In this document: in pieces, positions 60,036 through 64,000 of the stretch | Layout of the letters: each line of letters starts with the position of its first letter | How positions within the stretch are numbered: position 1 is the stretch's first letter | Assembly (NCBI RefSeq): GCF_014640975.1 | Contig: NZ_BMHO01000001.1 | Location: 1,250,166-1,314,165, forward strand | Reading direction: 5' to 3' | DNA: 64,000 nucleotides | DNA from: Microbacterium faecale | Lineage (GTDB): Bacteria; Actinomycetota; Actinomycetes; Actinomycetales; Microbacteriaceae | The notes under the pieces: model-generated | Told to the model about the DNA's origin: nothing | The model's input: only the letters and a program-made list of their open reading frames with translations | Database searches by the model: none | Position numbers and translations under genes: made by a program

Positions 60036-60665
60036 ATGGACACCCTCGATAGGTCTCACGGGGCCGTGTCCATCCGGCTTGTCCGTTCTCGCGACGCTCG
60101 GACGCTGCAGCACGAGCTGCAGACGAACCGATCCTGGCTGCAGCCCTGGGAAGCCACGAACCCCGGCGGGGGCGGCGAGATCGACATGCGCGGATCCATC
60201 AGGCGCCTGCTGCAGCAGTATCGCGATGGCAGCGGCGTGCCGTTCGTGATGCTGCATGAGGGCGAGATCGCCGGTCAGCTGAACGTGTGGGGCATCTCTC
60301 GCGGATCCCTGTCATCGGCGACCATCGGCTACTGGGTATCCGAACGATTCGCCGGTCGCGGCATCACCCCGACGTCGGTCGCGCTCGCCACCGACATCTG
60401 CTTCGAAGCCCTGCGGTTGCACCGCATGGAGATCTGCATTCGCCCCGAGAACACCCCGAGCCTGCGCATCGTGGAGAAGCTCGGGTTCCGGTACGAGGGC
60501 TTCCGCCCGCGGTACATCCATATCGACGGCGACTGGCGCGATCACTACGCGTTCGCGCTCACGACGGAAGACGTCCCGGAGGGGGTGCTCCGCCGCTGGG
60601 TGACCGGTCGCGTGCCGCACGGCGCCGGCACGATCCCGGACACGGACCAGACGACCCTCGGCTGA
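60036..60665 (+). CDS. GNAT acetyltransferase (RimJ/RimL type)
   Basis: 209 aa. The acetyl-CoA loop lies near GYWVSERFAGRGITPTSVAL. RLHRMEICIRPENTPSLRIV and EKLGFRYEGFRPRYIHIDG are typical of the ribosomal-protein N-acetyltransferase branch. It follows galU by about 50 bases. Substrate unknown. Confidence 0.9.
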   Translation: MDTLDRSHGAVSIRLVRSRDARTLQHELQTNRSWLQPWEATNPGGGGEIDMRGSIRRLLQQYRDGSGVPFVMLHEGEIAGQLNVWGISRGSLSSATIGYWVSERFAGRGITPTSVALATDICFEALRLHRMEICIRPENTPSLRIVEKLGFRYEGFRPRYIHIDGDWRDHYAFALTTEDVPEGVLRRWVTGRVPHGAGTIPDTDQTTLG

Positions 60666-60760
60666 TCCGTCGGTACCGCTGCAACCCGCGCCACCCCTGT
60701 TGTCGCGACGAGCGAGGTGGGAGGATGCCCTCACCTCCTCATCGTCGAAGGGAACTGCAG

Positions 60761-62476
60761 ATGCCCACCGTCGCCAAGAACATCGTCGAGACGCTCCATG
60801 CGAGCGGCGTCCGGCGCGTGTACGGAATCCCCGGTGACTCGCTTAACGGCTTCACCGACGCGCTGCGCACGAACGGCGACATCGAGTGGGTGCACGTACG
60901 TCACGAGGAGGCCGCCGCGTTCGCCGCGAGCGCCGAAGCAGCGATCACCGGCGAACTCGCGGTGTGTGCCGGAAGCTGCGGGCCCGGCAACCTCCACCTC
61001 ATCAACGGCCTCTACGACGCACAGCGTTCGCGGGTGCCCGTGCTCGCCATCGCCGCGCACATCCCGAGCGACGAGATCGGATCCGGCTACTTCCAGGAGA
61101 CGCACCCGCAAGAGCTCTTCCGCGAGTGCAGCGTCTACGCGGAGCACGTGTCCACCCCGGACCAGATGCCGCGCCTGTTGCGGATTGCGATGCGCGAAGC
61201 GATCGAGAAGCGCGGGGTCGCGGTGCTCGTGATCCCGGGGGACATTGCGCTCGCCGACATCGACGCAGCAGCGGAGGAGATCCGTGGCTACGCCCCGCGT
61301 GTGTTCCCCGCCGAGTCGCAGCTCGAGCGGGCGGCAGAGGCGCTCAACTCGTGTGACAAGGTCACGATCCTCGCCGGCGCGGGGGTGGCGGGCGCCCATG
61401 ACGAGCTGATCCGAATCGCTGAGCGGCTGCAGGCGCCCGTGGTTCACGCGATGCGCGGCAAGGAGTTCGTCGAATACGACAATCCGTTCGACGTCGGGAT
61501 GACGGGCCTGATCGGATTCTCGTCCGGCTATCACGCGATGCGCGAGTGCGAGACGTTGCTCATGCTCGGCACCGACTTCCCGTATCCGCAGTTCTTCCCC
61601 GAGGACGCGACCGTGATCCAGGTCGACATCCGGGGCGCGCAGATCGGCCGACGCACGCACGTCGACATCGGGCTGGTCGGGGGCGTGGCCGAGACGATCA
61701 GCGAGCTGCTGCCGCGGCTCGACAGCGGCAAGGATCCGGGCCACCTGAAGGCCGCCGTGAAGCACTACCGGCGCACGCGCAAGGATCTCGACGATCTCGC
61801 CACGCCCTCGAAGCGCACCATCCATCCGCAGTACCTCACCCGCCTCATCGACGAGGCCGCCGCCGACGACGCCGTCTTCATCCCCGATGTGGGCTCGCCC
61901 GCCGTCTGGGCGGCGCGGTACATGACGATGAACGGCAAGCGCCGCATGATCGGATCCTTCACTCACGGATCCATGGCCAACGCGCTGTCGCAGGGGATCG
62001 GCGCGCAGGCACAGGACCGCTCGCGGCAGGTCGTCGCCCTGGCCGGGGACGGCGGGCTCGCCATGCTGCTCGGCGAACTGATCACACTGCAGCAGAACAA
62101 CCTGCCGGTCAAGACCGTCGTGTACGACAACCACTCGCTCAACTTCGTGGAGCTCGAGATGAAGGCGGCCGGGTTCGTCACCTACGCGACCGAGCTGGAG
62201 AACCCGGATTTCGCGAAGGTGGCGGAGGCGGTCGGCATCAAGGGGATCCGCGTTGAGACCTCGGCGGAGCTGCCCGCGGCGATCGAGGAGTTCTTCGCGC
62301 ATGACGGTCCTGCCGTGCTCAACGTGCTGACCGAGCGGCAGGAACTGTCGATGCCACCGACCATCACCTTCGAGCAGGCGAAGGGCTTCACGCTCTACGC
62401 CATCCGGACCGTGCTGTCGGGGAGAGGGGACGAACTGATCGACCTCGCGCGCACAAATCTCCGTCAGTTGTTCTAG
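60761..62476 (+). CDS. poxB: Pyruvate oxidase/dehydrogenase (quinone), PoxB-like
   Basis: 571 aa. ThDP-dependent enzyme with three domains. N-terminal PYR domain: GVRRVYGIPGDSLNGFTDAL, WVHVRHEEAAAFAASAEA (catalytic Glu). Central FAD/nucleotide domain. C-terminal PP domain with the ThDP motif GDGGLAMLLGELITLQQNNL. It decarboxylates pyruvate to acetate and CO2 and passes electrons to the membrane quinone pool. ATG at 60761 has GAAGGGA upstream. Confidence 0.9.
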   Translation: MPTVAKNIVETLHASGVRRVYGIPGDSLNGFTDALRTNGDIEWVHVRHEEAAAFAASAEAAITGELAVCAGSCGPGNLHLINGLYDAQRSRVPVLAIAAHIPSDEIGSGYFQETHPQELFRECSVYAEHVSTPDQMPRLLRIAMREAIEKRGVAVLVIPGDIALADIDAAAEEIRGYAPRVFPAESQLERAAEALNSCDKVTILAGAGVAGAHDELIRIAERLQAPVVHAMRGKEFVEYDNPFDVGMTGLIGFSSGYHAMRECETLLMLGTDFPYPQFFPEDATVIQVDIRGAQIGRRTHVDIGLVGGVAETISELLPRLDSGKDPGHLKAAVKHYRRTRKDLDDLATPSKRTIHPQYLTRLIDEAAADDAVFIPDVGSPAVWAARYMTMNGKRRMIGSFTHGSMANALSQGIGAQAQDRSRQVVALAGDGGLAMLLGELITLQQNNLPVKTVVYDNHSLNFVELEMKAAGFVTYATELENPDFAKVAEAVGIKGIRVETSAELPAAIEEFFAHDGPAVLNVLTERQELSMPPTITFEQAKGFTLYAIRTVLSGRGDELIDLARTNLRQLF

Positions 62477-62527
62477 ACACGCGGTCCGAAGACGCCGGAC
62501 GCCGGAGCCGTCGCTTACCGTTACGGC

Positions 62528-63463
62528 ATGGGTGGGCAGATTCTCGGCGGCGGCGCGATCGTCTTCGTTGTCGCTGCATTGTGGCTTGTCTACTTGCTGC
62601 CGACCTGGCAGACGAAGATGCGGTACAACGCGGCCGAGCGCAACGCGGTGCGGCTGAACCAGGCGCTGCGCGTGCTCGCTGAGTCGAGTGAGACGCCGGG
62701 CGAGGTCCGCGTCGAGCTGTCACGCCAGGAGGCCGCTAAGCAGTGGCGCCTCGTCAAACGACTCGAGGCCGAGGACGATCGCCTGCGCGAGGAGTACGAC
62801 CAGGCCGAGGTGGAACGGCGTCGCCGTGAGAACGACGCGAAGCTCGCACGCACGAAGCGAGACGCTGCGGCCAGCCAGTTCGCCCGCGAGATCGCCGCGG
62901 AGGAACGCCGCCAGGAGCTTGCCGCGCTGCGGACGGATCCGCGGTTGCGTCGCGCCCGCGCACGCCGTCGCGTGCGCCTCGCGGCCACCGCACTCGCCGT
63001 CACCGGACTGGTCGTGTCGGCCGTCGGTGTGTGGCAGTTCGCGATGATGTCCACGTGGGCGTTGCTTGCTGTCGGCGTGGCCGCTGTCGTTCTCGCGCTG
63101 GGGATGCACCGGCGCATGGCGACGGTCGCGGCACGCGCCGCGCGCCCCGCGCCCGTCACGGTGGAGGCCGCGCCCGCAACCGCGCCCGTCGAGTCGCGTT
63201 CGCAGATCCTGGATCCCGCCGACCGCGGCTGGACGCCGCGCCGCCTGCCGGCGCCGCTCACGGCGACCGCCGGGTCCCGCGCCTCGGACGCGGTCGACGC
63301 CGCTCGCGAGCGCGAGCGCGTGGCGCAGGCCGCCCGCGAAGATGTGGCTCGCGAGCGGATCGCGCGTCGGCAGGAGCCGGTCCCGTTCGTCGCGCGCGAT
63401 GCCGGCGACGAGGAGATCGAACGCCACGTGCGCGAGCTGCTCGCGCGCCGCGCGGCCAGCTGA
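62528..63463 (+). CDS. Membrane protein with coiled coil and paired central helices
   Basis: 311 aa. One N-terminal membrane helix (IVFVVAALWLVYLLPTWQ) is followed by a long charged coiled coil (~60-145), two more membrane helices (~155-195) and a disordered C-terminal tail with RERVAQAAREDVARERIARR. Conserved in Microbacteriaceae; function unknown. It may organise the envelope. Confidence 0.75.
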   Translation: MGGQILGGGAIVFVVAALWLVYLLPTWQTKMRYNAAERNAVRLNQALRVLAESSETPGEVRVELSRQEAAKQWRLVKRLEAEDDRLREEYDQAEVERRRRENDAKLARTKRDAAASQFAREIAAEERRQELAALRTDPRLRRARARRRVRLAATALAVTGLVVSAVGVWQFAMMSTWALLAVGVAAVVLALGMHRRMATVAARAARPAPVTVEAAPATAPVESRSQILDPADRGWTPRRLPAPLTATAGSRASDAVDAARERERVAQAAREDVARERIARRQEPVPFVARDAGDEEIERHVRELLARRAAS

Positions 63464-63513
63464 TGTCGATTTTTCGGCCGCCGACTGCTCTGGTAATGTA
63501 ACGCGAGTTGTAA

Positions 63514-63586
63514 GGGGCTATGGCGCAGTTGGTAGCGCGTCTCGTTCGCAATGAGAAGGTCAGGGGTTCGAATCCCCTTAGCTCCA
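63514..63586 (+). tRNA. tRNA-Ala (anticodon CGC)
   Basis: 73-nt cloverleaf. Acceptor GGGGCTA/TAGCTCC includes the G3-U70 pair that identifies tRNA-Ala. The anticodon loop TTCGCAA gives CGC. T arm AGGGGTTCGAATCCCCT. Discriminator A; CCA not encoded. Confidence 0.95.
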
Positions 63587-63590
63587 CAGA

Positions 63591-63622
63591 AAAACTCCCG
63601 GTCAAACGGGGGTTTTCTTTTC
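63591..63622 (+). terminator. Intrinsic terminator after tRNA-Ala
   Basis: Stem AAAACTCCCG (63591-63600) with CGGGGGTTTT (63607-63616), 6-nt loop, followed by TCTTTT. Confidence 0.85.
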
Positions 63623-63744
63623 GTGTGCCACTGAGTTCGTGAATGCGCCGCGTCTCGCAATGCACGGTCGCGTTGCCCAGCATCGGTGCTCGGGTCGTCC
63701 GTCGATCACCCCGAGCGCGTACAACGCTTTCCCGGCGCCGGGGT

Positions 63745-63999
63745 TCATGGGAACCGCAGCGCGCCCTGGCCGTCAGCTCCGAGGATGTCGTCGGGATTCG
63801 AGTACGGACATGACTTCAATGAGAGACACCCGCACCCGATGCAGTTCGAGAAACGGTCTCGTAAAGCGGTGAGATACTCGATTCGCTCGTCGAGATCATC
63901 CCTCCATTCACGAGAGATTCGTGCCCAGTCCTTCTTCGTCGGCAGACCCTGTTCGGGGAGCTGGTCGAGGGCGTCTTTGATTCGGTCGAGGCTGACTCC
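63745..63999 (-). CDS. soxR: SoxR redox sensor, C-terminal part (5' end outside window)
   Basis: 84 residues are present. The dimerisation helix and the [2Fe-2S] cluster motif CIGCGCLSLKSC (C-x2-C-x-C-x5-C) are intact, as is the following YSNPDD. SoxR is a MerR-family activator that senses redox-cycling compounds through cluster oxidation. The N-terminal HTH lies beyond the window edge. Confidence 0.88.
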   Translation of the reverse strand, partial: GVSLDRIKDALDQLPEQGLPTKKDWARISREWRDDLDERIEYLTALRDRFSNCIGCGCLSLKSCPYSNPDDILGADGQGALRFP

Positions 64000-64000
64000 G

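Noticed and set aside
58461..60257. 598-codon leftward frame spanning galU
   Set aside because: Only its last 193 codons are a real protein (cyclo-ligase); the rest is antisense of galU.

Overview
The window comes from a high-GC actinobacterium, most likely a member of the Microbacteriaceae close to Microbacterium. This is inferred from the Lsr2 nucleoid protein, a DtxR-type metalloregulator, FmdB-like and MscL neighbours, many leaderless starts (a TANNNT -10 box six to eight bases before the start codon) and the overall gene content. No rRNA is present, so the genus is an inference.

Chromosomal left arm (1-11.7 kb): the 3' end of a His/Asp-rich protein gene, serC, a DtxR/IdeR regulator, a cell-wall M23 peptidase, a possible small RNA or attenuator, an HNH nuclease, lsr2 and tRNA-Arg(CCU). 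A variable stretch follows: an ArsR-SRPBCC fusion, a broken VOC gene, a haloacid-dehalogenase-like hydrolase, a flavodoxin-fold oxidoreductase, an MFS exporter and a GAF-LuxR regulator. The LuxR gene is divergent from a DUF485-ActP acetate symporter pair.

Prophage (about 11.79-53.03 kb, 41.2 kb): a complete temperate siphophage-type prophage. Its ends are marked by a 15-bp repeat (11792-11806 and 53012-53026). It has split the host tag gene (3-methyladenine DNA glycosylase I): the last ~20 codons lie at the left end, and the gene body at the right end now reads into phage DNA. From left to right the prophage holds: a left accessory island (lipoprotein, zinc ribbon, small membrane protein, SRAP abasic-site protein, and a two-gene operon of a nucleotidyltransferase-like protein with an unknown partner); lysis genes (M23 endolysin and membrane proteins); tail genes (tailspike, minor tail proteins, Dit-like, tape measure, a -1 frameshift chaperone pair, major tail protein); head genes (connectors, major capsid, scaffold, MuF-like protein, portal, both terminase subunits); a leftward early region (zinc-binding proteins, SSB, replication protein with iteron-like repeats, HNH protein, helicase-methyltransferase fusion, resolvase-like nuclease, ERF and YqaJ exonuclease); and an immunity region with two divergent XRE regulators, an ImmA/IrrE protease and a serine integrase. 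Several rightward accessory genes sit inside the leftward structural operons.

Chromosomal right arm (53-64 kb): the truncated tag, a very large superfamily-I helicase-like protein with degenerate Walker motifs, mscL, an FmdB-like gene, 5-formyltetrahydrofolate cyclo-ligase, galU, a GNAT acetyltransferase, a PoxB-like pyruvate oxidase, a membrane/coiled-coil protein, tRNA-Ala(CGC) and the 3' end of soxR.

The most notable points are the exact integration into tag with replacement of its zinc-ligand C-terminus, a phage-borne SRAP protein that handles the lesion class glycosylases produce, the uncharacterised NTase-like/partner operon, and a pair of leaderless micro-membrane-protein genes, one of them nested antisense inside a zinc-protein gene.
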